From Marmoricola sp. OAE513 (GTDB lineage Bacteria > Actinomycetota > Actinomycetes > Propionibacteriales > Nocardioidaceae), in NCBI RefSeq assembly GCF_040546585.1, contig NZ_JBEPOC010000001.1:2542001-2606000 (forward strand): DNA of 64,000 nt, in the 5' to 3' direction. Made by a program: the position numbers and the translations under genes. The notes under the pieces are model-generated. The model ran no database searches. It was not told the DNA's origin and saw only the letters and a program-made list of their open reading frames with translations. Numbering within the stretch: the first letter of the stretch is position 1; each line of letters opens with the position of its first letter. Of the stretch, positions 27,121 to 34,076 are shown one piece after another.

Positions 27121-28101
27121 GTGAGCGAGATCAAGAAGACGACCGAGAAGAACCTGATGGTCTTCAGCGGCCGGGCGCACCCGCAGCTCGCCGACGAGGT
27201 CGCGAAGGAGCTCGACACCGATCTCGTGCCGACCTCGGCGTACGAGTTCGCGAACTCCGAGATCTACGTCCGCTACGAGGAGTCCGTCCGCGGGTGCGAC
27301 GCCTTCGTGATCCAGAGCCACACGGCGCCGGTGAACGAGTGGATCATGGAGCACCTGATCATGGTCGACGCGCTCAAGCGGGCGTCGGCGAAGCGGATCA
27401 CCGTCGTGATGCCGTTCTGGGGCTACAGCCGCCAGGACAAGAAGCACCGTGGTCGCGAGCCGATCTCGGCCCGGCTGATGGCGGACCTCTTCAAGACCGC
27501 GGGTGCCGACCGGATCATCACCGTCGACCTCCACGCCGACCAGCTCCAGGGCTTCTTCGACGGTCCCGTCGACCACCTGATGGCGCTGCCGATCCTCACC
27601 GACTACATCAAGGACAAGTACGGCGACCAGGAGCTCGCGGTCGTCTCGCCGGACGCCGGACGGATCAAGGTCGCCGAGCGGTGGTCCGAGCGCCTCGGCG
27701 GCGTGCCGCTCGCGTTCATCCACAAGTCCCGTGACATCACCCGACCCAACGAGACCGTCGCCAACCGCGTCGTCGGTGACGTGACGGGCAAGATCTGCGT
27801 CCTGACCGACGACATCATCGACACCGGCGGCACCATCGTGAAGGCGGCCGAGGCGTTGATGAAGGACGGCGCGGCCGGAGTGGTCATCGCGGCCACCCAC
27901 GCGATCCTCTCCGACCCGGCCGTCGACCGGCTCAAGAACTCCTCCGCGGTCGAGGTGGTCATCACCAACACGCTGCCGTTGGCTCCCGAGAAGGAGTTCG
28001 ACAAGCTGACCTGCCTCTCGATCGCCCCGCTGCTTTCGCGGGCTATCAAGGAGGTCTTCGAGGACGGCTCCGTCACGAGCATGTTCGACGGGCACGCCTG
28101 A
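27121..28101 (+). CDS. prs: Ribose-phosphate pyrophosphokinase
   Basis: A 326-residue class I PRPP synthetase, converting ribose-5-phosphate and ATP to PRPP for nucleotide, His and Trp synthesis. The ATP-contact segment MPFWGYSRQDKKHRGREPIS, the metal-site VDLHADQLQGFF and the PRPP loop LTDDIIDTGGTIVKA are all intact. GTG at 27121 has GAGGAGA about 10 nt upstream. It is followed by a 521-nt gap filled by the 32-bp repeat array before rplY. Confidence 0.96.
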   Translation: MSEIKKTTEKNLMVFSGRAHPQLADEVAKELDTDLVPTSAYEFANSEIYVRYEESVRGCDAFVIQSHTAPVNEWIMEHLIMVDALKRASAKRITVVMPFWGYSRQDKKHRGREPISARLMADLFKTAGADRIITVDLHADQLQGFFDGPVDHLMALPILTDYIKDKYGDQELAVVSPDAGRIKVAERWSERLGGVPLAFIHKSRDITRPNETVANRVVGDVTGKICVLTDDIIDTGGTIVKAAEALMKDGAAGVVIAATHAILSDPAVDRLKNSSAVEVVITNTLPLAPEKEFDKLTCLSIAPLLSRAIKEVFEDGSVTSMFDGHA

Positions 28102-28110
28102 CCTTCCCTC

Positions 28111-28409
28111 GACCGGGCCAGGATGTCCCGCCAGGTCGCGCCGAGCGGGCACAGATGTCCCGTCCACCTGCGTCGAGCGGGCCGGGATGTCCCGCTGGTT
28201 TGCGCCGAGCGGGCTGAGATGTCCCGCTAGTTTGCGCCGAGCGGGCACACATGTCCCGCGCAACGAGCGAACGCCCCGCTCGGCTTACCTGGGTGAGGCA
28301 TCTGTGCCCGCTCGGCGTACCTGGGTGGGACATCTGTGCCCGCTCGGCGTACTTGGGTGGGACATCTGTGCCCGCTCGGCGTACCTGGGTGGCACATCTG
28401 TGCCCGCTC
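28111..28409. repeat. Inverted array of 32-bp tandem repeats
   Basis: Four head-to-tail 32-bp units start at 28111, 28143, 28175 and 28207, with a partial fifth at 28239; the core is GAGCGGGCACAGATGTCCC. From 28282 four more units (28282, 28314, 28346, 28378) run in the opposite orientation, ending GGGACATCTGTGCCCGCTC. A degenerate partial unit sits at the centre. Units differ mostly at the spacer between cores. The whole is a large imperfect palindrome centred near 28262. It lies between prs and rplY and holds no credible gene. Confidence 0.9.
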
Positions 28410-28439
28410 GGCGACGGATTGGCCTTCCCCCGCGGGGAT

Positions 28440-28622
28440 CTGTACGATTTCCGGGTTGCCTCGGCGAGGGAGCTCCCGGACAGGGATGTTCCGTGATCGA
28501 CGCGGTCGGTTCGTGAATCTGCATGCACCGTGCCTCGTCGCGCGCGGTGCATGTCGTGTCTCCGGGCCGCTGCGGAACCGGGCAACCACGACTTCCCAGA
28601 CCTACGTTCGAGGAGCACCACC
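28440..28622 (+). promoter_or_regulatory. rplY promoter and long leader with a strong hairpin
   Basis: TACGAT (28443-28448) is a plausible -10. The leader of roughly 170 nt contains CATGCACCG (28522-28530) pairing with CGGTGCATG (28545-28553), a perfect 9-bp stem that can extend to 12 bp with a small loop. GAGGAG precedes the rplY ATG. Ribosomal-protein leaders often bind their own product, but no such rule is shown here. Confidence 0.45.
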
Positions 28623-29297
28623 ATGTCTGAAGACCTGATCAAGGCCGAGGCCCGCACCGAGTTCGGCAAGGGCGCTGCCCGCCGCATCCGCCGTGCCGAC
28701 AAGGTTCCGGCCGTCATCTACGGCCACGGCAACGAGCCGGTCCACGTGACGCTGCCGGGCCACGACACCCTGATGGCGATCCGTCACGGTGGCGCCAACG
28801 CGGTCCTGAACATCGAGATCGACGGCAAGGTCCAGCTCGCGCTGACCAAGCAGATCCAGTCCGACCCGATCAAGGGCTTCCTCGAGCACGTCGACTTCGT
28901 CGCGGTGAAGAAGGGCGAGAAGGTCACCGTCGAGGTGCCCGTCCACACCACCGGTGAGGCCGCGAAGGAGACCTTCGTCCAGATCGAGAACAACGTCGTC
29001 TCCGTCGAGGCCGAGGCCACCCACATCCCCGAGGCCATCGAGGTCGACATCGAGGGCGCCGAGGTCGGCACCCAGATCCTCGCCTCGCAGCTCACGCTCC
29101 CGAAGGGCTCCACGCTGCTGACCGACGGCGAGACCCTGATCGTCAACATCACCCAGGCCACCACGGCCGCTGAGGTCGAGGCCGAGCTCGCCGAGGCCGA
29201 GGCCGAGGCCGGCATCGAGCACGACGCCCCCGAGGCTGCCGCCGACGAGGCTGCTGCTGACGAGGCCCCGGCCGAGGACGCTGCAGACTCCGAGTGA
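28623..29297 (+). CDS. rplY: 50S ribosomal protein L25/general stress protein Ctc
   Basis: A 224-residue long-form L25 (Ctc/TL5 type), binding 5S rRNA. The N-terminal L25 domain (RTEFGKGAARRIRRADKVPA, residues 8-27) is followed by the C-terminal TL5 beta domain (about 95-185). An acidic, Ala/Glu-rich tail of about 40 residues (AEAEAEAGIEHDAPEAAADE) closes it, a common actinobacterial extension. It overlaps pth by 4 nt (GTGA); the rplY-pth pair is conserved. Confidence 0.95.
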   Translation: MSEDLIKAEARTEFGKGAARRIRRADKVPAVIYGHGNEPVHVTLPGHDTLMAIRHGGANAVLNIEIDGKVQLALTKQIQSDPIKGFLEHVDFVAVKKGEKVTVEVPVHTTGEAAKETFVQIENNVVSVEAEATHIPEAIEVDIEGAEVGTQILASQLTLPKGSTLLTDGETLIVNITQATTAAEVEAELAEAEAEAGIEHDAPEAAADEAAADEAPAEDAADSE

Positions 29298-29884
29298 CTG
29301 ACGACGTCTGGCTGATCGTCGGGCTGGGGAATCCCGGCCCGACGTACGCCGGCACCCGTCACAACATCGGCTACCTGGTGGTCGACGAGCTCGCCCGACG
29401 CATGGGCGGCTCGCTGAAGTCCCACAAGTCCGGTCGCGCCGAGGTCCTGGAGGGCCGGCTGGCACCCCCGGGTGCGCCGGCTCCGAAAGTGATCCTCGGG
29501 CGCGCCCGCGGCTACATGAACGAGTCCGGGGGACCGGTCTCGACGCTGGCGAAGTTCTACGGGGTCGCCCCGGACCACGTCATCGCCGTGCACGACGAGC
29601 TGGACATCGACTTCGGCACGCTGCGGATCAAGTTCGGCGGCGGCGACAACGGCCACAACGGACTGAAGTCGATGCGCTCCTCCCTGGGTACCGGTGACTT
29701 CTTCCGGGTCCGCGCCGGCATCGGCCGCCCTCCGGGCAGGCAGAATCCCGCCGACTTCGTGCTCGGCAACTACTCGACGGTCGAGCGCAAGGAGCTCCCG
29801 TTCCAGATCGACAGTGCCGCCGACGCGATCGAGTGCCTGATCGAGAAGGGCCTGGAGGAGACTCAGCAGCGCTTCAATCGCTGA
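29294..29884 (+). CDS. pth: Peptidyl-tRNA hydrolase
   Basis: A 196-residue enzyme releasing tRNA from prematurely dropped peptidyl-tRNA. The catalytic His lies in GTRHNIGYLVVD (near residue 22), preceded by IVGLGNPGPTY. The substrate-contact segments are ARGYMNESGG, HDELDIDFG and GGDNGHNGLKSM. GTG at 29294 overlaps the rplY stop. The gene ends 37 nt before the tandem repeats upstream of cysQ. Confidence 0.96.
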   Translation: MTDDVWLIVGLGNPGPTYAGTRHNIGYLVVDELARRMGGSLKSHKSGRAEVLEGRLAPPGAPAPKVILGRARGYMNESGGPVSTLAKFYGVAPDHVIAVHDELDIDFGTLRIKFGGGDNGHNGLKSMRSSLGTGDFFRVRAGIGRPPGRQNPADFVLGNYSTVERKELPFQIDSAADAIECLIEKGLEETQQRFNR

Positions 29885-29920
29885 GCCTGTCTCGCTGGAC
29901 GTGCAGGTCGTACGATCGGT

Positions 29921-30097
29921 CACTCGACAGGCTCCGTGCGTGCCTCGCTCCGCTCGTCAGCGCACTGTCGCCGACTCGGCCACGAGCAAGCTCGGGCACT
30001 CGATAGGCTCCGTGCGTGCTCCTCGCTGCGCTCGTCGGCGCACTGTCGCCGACTCGGCCACGAGCAAGCTCGGGCACTCGGTAGGCTCCGTGCGTGA
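29921..30097 (+). repeat. 76-78-bp tandem repeat carrying copies of the cysQ promoter and start
   Basis: Unit 1 (29921-29996) and unit 2 (29997-30074) both begin CACTCG-n-n-AGGCTCCGTGCGTG and end CACGAGCAAGCTCGGG. A partial third unit (30075-30097) is the actual cysQ promoter and start: TAGGCT at 30082-30087, 6 nt, then GTG at 30094. Unit 2 retains the same TAGGCT and GTG, while unit 1 has CAGGCT. The inner part of each unit is a reverse copy of the element at 18822-18882. Confidence 0.85.
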
Positions 30098-30888
30098 CTG
30101 ACTTCGATCCCGGTACGCCGCCCGCCGAGGCCCTCGAGAACGACCACCTCTTCGCTGCCTGGACGGCGACGGTGGCTGGTGAGCTGCTCCAGCAGGTCCG
30201 CGCCAGCGGGCTGGAGGGCAAGGCGCTCAAGGACGCCGGCGACCTCGCGTCGCACGAGCTCCTGATGAGCCTGTTCGCCGAGCACAAGCCGGCCGACGCC
30301 GTGCTGTCGGAGGAGGAGCACCGCGGGACCTCCGGGGCGAACAACCGTCTCGAGACCCCGCGCGTCTGGATCATCGACCCGGTCGACGGCACCCGGGAGT
30401 ACTCCGAACCCCCGCGCGACGACTGGGCCGTGCACGTCGCCCTGTGGCAGGAGGGCGCCCTCGTCGCGGGCGCCGTCGCCCAGCCCGGCCTCGGCCGAAC
30501 CTTCCACACCGGTCAGCCGCCGGTCGTCCCGGCACGGACGGCTCCGCGCCCGCGCATCGCGGTGTCGCGCACCCGACCGCCGAAGTTCGTCGAGGAGCTC
30601 GCCAAGGTGATCGATGCCGAGCTCGTCCCGATGGGGTCGGCCGGCGCCAAGGTCATCTCGGTGACCCGCGACGTCACCGACGCCTACGTGCACGCCGGAG
30701 GTCAGTACGAGTGGGACTCGGCCGCCCCGGTCGCGGTCGCTCGCGCGGCCGGCCTGTTCACCAGCCGTGTCGACGGCTCCGAGCTGCTGTACAACCAACG
30801 CGAGGTCCGGCTGCCCGACCTCATCGTCTGTCGTCCGGAGCTCGCGGAGCCGATCCTGGCCTTCGTGCGCGAGCACGGAACTGACTGA
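30094..30888 (+). CDS. cysQ: 3'(2'),5'-bisphosphate nucleotidase / inositol monophosphatase family
   Basis: A 264-residue lithium-sensitive phosphatase closely resembling M. tuberculosis CysQ, which removes the 3' phosphate from PAP/PAPS in sulfate assimilation. Metal ligands are seen in VLSEEEH (near residue 72), WIIDPVDGTREYS (near 90) and YEWDSAAPVAVARAAG (near 207). The segments RDDWAVHVALW and AVSRTRPP also match the mycobacterial protein. GTG at 30094 lies 6 nt after TAGGCT with no ribosome binding site. No other sulfur-assimilation gene is in the window. Confidence 0.88.
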   Translation: MTDFDPGTPPAEALENDHLFAAWTATVAGELLQQVRASGLEGKALKDAGDLASHELLMSLFAEHKPADAVLSEEEHRGTSGANNRLETPRVWIIDPVDGTREYSEPPRDDWAVHVALWQEGALVAGAVAQPGLGRTFHTGQPPVVPARTAPRPRIAVSRTRPPKFVEELAKVIDAELVPMGSAGAKVISVTRDVTDAYVHAGGQYEWDSAAPVAVARAAGLFTSRVDGSELLYNQREVRLPDLIVCRPELAEPILAFVREHGTD

Positions 30889-30915
30889 GCACCCGCGAGC
30901 ACGGCACCGACTGCC

Positions 30916-31821
30916 CTAGGCGGGGGCCTCCGGGAAGTCCCGCTCCCACGCTGCGATCTCCTCCGGCTTCGGCTCTCCGTCACCGCGGGTCAAGTGCACG
31001 TACGTCAGGAACAGGATCGGCAGCACGATGTAGAGCCCGCAGAAGAAGAGGTTACGGACGTCGTGCACGAACTCCGGTCGGTCGGCGACCGCGACGTGCT
31101 TCAGGTCGTACGACCAGCCGACCCAGTACGTCATGCCGAGCTGGAAGATCACGATGCCGGCCCAGAACAGCGGGGCGAACAATCCTTGCAACGGGAGACG
31201 GTGCTGGGTGGGGACGGTTCCCGACGCCACCTCCTTCTTGGCGAGGTAGGCGTCGAAGAGCTGGTTGACCCCGATGATCGCGATCCCGACGAAGAACCAG
31301 CCGATGTAGTTCGCCTGGGTGATCCCCCAGTGGTAGCCCGGATCGGGGTAGCGGTAGATCTGCCCCAGGAAGGTGTGCTCGCCGAGCAGCGAGACCGGGT
31401 CGGTGACCCAGTCGATGACGACCAGCAGGAACGACGCCAGCACCAGGGTCGTGAGGCTGTTGCGGATCCGTCGTGACGTGACCCGCTGGACGTCGAGCCC
31501 CCGGCGCCGTACGGGCGACATCAGGAACTGCGCGAACGCGAACGACACGTAGGACAGGAAGGCGAACGACAGCGAGTCGAAGAACGGGACGCCGAAGACC
31601 ATCAGGTCCTTGCTCAGCCCCGACTCGACGTACTTGTAGTCGCCGAACGGGAACTGGTGGTTGATCGACCCCCACTCGGCCGCGAGCGTGATCAGGTATC
31701 CCGAGGCGGTCCAGAAGAGGGTCCGCTTCCACCGCTGCTCCAGGTAACCCAGCACGAGGAACGAAACCAGGAACAAGGTCACGTACCAACGGTGCGTCAT
31801 GGAGTACAGAAGTTCGTCCAT
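30916..31821 (-). CDS. Carotenoid biosynthesis-type membrane protein (DUF422, CruF-like)
   Basis: A 301-residue polytopic protein with about seven hydrophobic segments, of the DUF422 family that includes CruF, the C-1',2' hydratase of carotenoid pathways. Family features are the AEWGSINHQFPFGDYKY loop near residue 50, FFDSLSFAFLSY, VVIDWVTDPVSLLGEHTFLG near 130 and GYHWGITQANYIGWF near 160. ATG at 31821 lies 6 nt after TATACA on its strand, a leaderless signature. No phytoene synthase or desaturase is in the window, so the substrate is uncertain. Confidence 0.82.
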   Translation of the reverse strand: MDELLYSMTHRWYVTLFLVSFLVLGYLEQRWKRTLFWTASGYLITLAAEWGSINHQFPFGDYKYVESGLSKDLMVFGVPFFDSLSFAFLSYVSFAFAQFLMSPVRRRGLDVQRVTSRRIRNSLTTLVLASFLLVVIDWVTDPVSLLGEHTFLGQIYRYPDPGYHWGITQANYIGWFFVGIAIIGVNQLFDAYLAKKEVASGTVPTQHRLPLQGLFAPLFWAGIVIFQLGMTYWVGWSYDLKHVAVADRPEFVHDVRNLFFCGLYIVLPILFLTYVHLTRGDGEPKPEEIAAWERDFPEAPA

Positions 31822-31900
31822 GCGAGATGTATAGCGGTACTTCGCCGTGCCGGTAGGAATGGCCAGGCATCTGGCTGGACCACAGGGCACAATCGTCGCC

Positions 31901-32854
31901 ATGGGAGAGGCGATCGAGCTCGAGGTCGACAACCGGGTCGTGCGCATCTCCAACCCGGACCGGGTCTACTTCCCGGCCCGCGGGGAGACCAAGCTCGACC
32001 TGGTCGAGTACTACCTCTCCGTCGGCGACGGCATCGTCAACGCACTGCGCGAGCGCCCGTGCATGCTGCACCGCTTCCCCAAGGGTGTGGACGGCGAGAA
32101 GGTCCACCAGAAGCGGCTGCCCTCGGGCGCGCCGGACTGGATGGAGACCGTGCAGGTGTTCTTCCCGCGGTGGAAGCGCACCGCCGATGAGCTGTGCGTC
32201 ACCGAGATCGCGCAGGTCGTGTGGGCCGTCCAGATGAGCACCGTCGAGTTCCATCCCTGGAACAGTCGCCGCGCTGACGTCGAGAAGCCCGACGAGTGGC
32301 GCATCGACCTCGACCCCGGTCCGGAGTGCACCTGGCAGACCGTGCAGCGCGTGGCGCACGTGGCTCACGAGGTCCTCGAGGATCTGGGCGCCGTCGGGTA
32401 CCCGAAGACCAGTGGCGGCTCCGGGATGCACATCTACGTACGCGTGCAGCCCGACCACGACCACCAGGGCGTACGCCGCGCAGCGCTCGCCTTCGCCCGC
32501 GAGGTCGAGCGCCGCAGCGACGAGGTGACGACTGCCTGGTGGCGCAAGGACCGGGATCCCGCCGACCTGTTCGTCGACTACAACCAGAACGCGCGCGACC
32601 ACACGATCGCGGCGGCGTACTCGGTGCGCGGCAACGCGGAGGGGACAGTCAGCGCACCGATCGCCTGGAGCGAGATCGACGACTGCGAGCCAGGTGACTT
32701 CACGATCGCGACGATGCCCGACCGCTACGGGCGGCTCGGCGACCTGCACCACGACATCGACGACCACGTCTTCGACCTCGCGCCGCTGCTGGAGTGGGCC
32801 GACCGGGACGAGCGTGAGGGCCAGGACACACCGCCGGAGCCGGGCGAGGCGTGA
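31901..32854 (+). CDS. Stand-alone LigD-type primase-polymerase (archaeo-eukaryotic primase fold)
   Basis: A 317-residue protein equal to the polymerase domain of LigD, without ligase or nuclease domains. The catalytic aspartates lie in WRIDLDPGPE (near residue 135). SGGSGMHIYVRV follows near 190 and FVDYNQNARDHTIAAAYSVR near 240, both template and nucleotide contacts in LigD PolDom. Such proteins prefer ribonucleotides and act in end joining or repair synthesis. No Ku or ligase gene is in the window. ATG at 31901 follows CACAAT by 7 nt. Confidence 0.9.
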   Translation: MGEAIELEVDNRVVRISNPDRVYFPARGETKLDLVEYYLSVGDGIVNALRERPCMLHRFPKGVDGEKVHQKRLPSGAPDWMETVQVFFPRWKRTADELCVTEIAQVVWAVQMSTVEFHPWNSRRADVEKPDEWRIDLDPGPECTWQTVQRVAHVAHEVLEDLGAVGYPKTSGGSGMHIYVRVQPDHDHQGVRRAALAFAREVERRSDEVTTAWWRKDRDPADLFVDYNQNARDHTIAAAYSVRGNAEGTVSAPIAWSEIDDCEPGDFTIATMPDRYGRLGDLHHDIDDHVFDLAPLLEWADRDEREGQDTPPEPGEA

Positions 32855-32884
32855 CCAATCCGCCCGTTTTGCGTTGATCGTTGC

Positions 32885-33595
32885 ATGAAGCGACGGTTTC
32901 GGGTCCTGGTGCTGGTGCTGGCGGCTGCGCTCTTGTCGTTGCCTGCAGTGCCGGCAGGTGCGGCCTCTCCGGTGCTGACGCTGTCGATGGACCGCTCGGT
33001 CTACACGGCGTCGCAGACTGCGACTTTCCGCAGCCACGTCGAGGCGATGAACCTCACCTACGTTCTCCAGATCCAGTACCCGGGCAGCTCGGAGTGGAAG
33101 ACCCTGTGCTCGTCCGTCAACGTGAACACGGCCGACTTCAAGTGTCAGCTCGGCCTGCAGTACAACATGAAGGTCCGGGCCCTTCTCCTCGACACCAAGG
33201 GCACCCCGGACGACACCTCGGACGACACCGTGGAGGCGCTGGTGGCCAGAGCGGTGCCGGTGCGGTCCTCGGTGGGCACGGTGCCGTCAGGCTTCTACAG
33301 CCGGTCCGGCAAGTACCGCGTGATGGGCCGGTCCGCAGCGAAGTTCGTCAGCCAGAGCTCCCCCGCCTTCCCCGGCCAGCGCTGCATCCGGCACCAGGTG
33401 CAGCGCAAGAAGGCGTCGGGGTGGCGGACGGTGAAGACCGGTAAGTGTGTCGTGCAGGGTAAGCAGGGCCTCGTTCGATGGACCTGGAAGGGCAGGCACC
33501 CCACCGGGGTGAAGTACCGGGTACGGGCGTCGGTCGCGGAGGACCAGGTCAACAAGGCCGGCGTCGGCCGCTGGGTGTACGTCCGGTTCCGCTGA
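32885..33595 (+). CDS. Secreted hypothetical protein
   Basis: A 236-residue exported protein. The first 27 residues form a signal peptide (RRFRVLVLVLAAALLSLPAV, cleavage after AGA). The remainder is predicted beta-rich and ends in a very basic half with KKASGWRTVKTGK and WKGRHPTGVKYRV. Two cysteine pairs may form disulfides. The layout resembles extracellular Ig-like or cell-wall-binding domains seen in actinobacterial secreted proteins, but I recognise no named family. Confidence 0.7.
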   Translation: MKRRFRVLVLVLAAALLSLPAVPAGAASPVLTLSMDRSVYTASQTATFRSHVEAMNLTYVLQIQYPGSSEWKTLCSSVNVNTADFKCQLGLQYNMKVRALLLDTKGTPDDTSDDTVEALVARAVPVRSSVGTVPSGFYSRSGKYRVMGRSAAKFVSQSSPAFPGQRCIRHQVQRKKASGWRTVKTGKCVVQGKQGLVRWTWKGRHPTGVKYRVRASVAEDQVNKAGVGRWVYVRFR

Positions 33596-33609
33596 CGGAT
33601 ACTGCTGCG

Positions 33610-34008
33610 ATGAGGCGTCTGACCGCGAATCCTTGGCTGATCCCGCTGCTCGGGTGCTGGGCGCTGTCGTGGGTCGACCAGGACCTGGTCGACTGGGTCG
33701 GCTCCGCGCGGGCGGCGGCGATCCTGATGGGGGCGGGCATGGTGCTCGGCTGGGCGTGGTACCGGTTCGGCCCCCGGCCGCTGGCCGAGCGGCTCTACCC
33801 GCTCGCCGTCCTGCTGGTCCTCGGCGTCCTGCTCCTGCTCGGGGGCGGCGGCATCGAGGTCGACTCGACCGACGCGGGCGCGTGGACGGTCCCGGGCATC
33901 CTGGCCGGCCTGATCTTCGCCGAGGCGCACCCGTCCTGGCAGGCGCAGCGGCGCGTCGCCCTCAGCAGCCGCAGGAACCAGCCCGATCTGCGCGACCAGG
34001 TGAAGTGA
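33610..34008 (+). CDS. Hypothetical membrane protein
   Basis: A 132-residue protein with hydrophobic segments at about residues 8-20, 33-50 and 64-80, and a weaker one near 93-105. It ends in a basic, Arg/Gln-rich cytoplasmic tail. No motif is recognised. ATG at 33610 follows GATACT by 6 nt, consistent with a leaderless transcript separate from the secreted protein upstream. Confidence 0.65.
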   Translation: MRRLTANPWLIPLLGCWALSWVDQDLVDWVGSARAAAILMGAGMVLGWAWYRFGPRPLAERLYPLAVLLVLGVLLLLGGGGIEVDSTDAGAWTVPGILAGLIFAEAHPSWQAQRRVALSSRRNQPDLRDQVK

Positions 34009-34076
34009 CAGGGCCGACAGTCAGGTTTACAGGTCCGGCCATTGTGTCAAGTTACCCGCGGGTTTAGGCTCCGTTC

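Noticed and set aside
28111-28409. CRISPR array
   Set aside because: Units are contiguous 32-mers that vary slightly, with no unique spacers, the orientation flips in the middle, and no cas gene is present.
28187-28516. Several overlapping frames in the 32-bp repeat array
   Set aside because: They have repeated Arg/Ser/Thr/Gly peptides that follow the DNA repeat on both strands, with no start signal.
29901-30101. A 66-codon frame across the tandem repeat before cysQ
   Set aside because: It is only the translation of two copies of a non-coding repeat and has no ribosome binding site.
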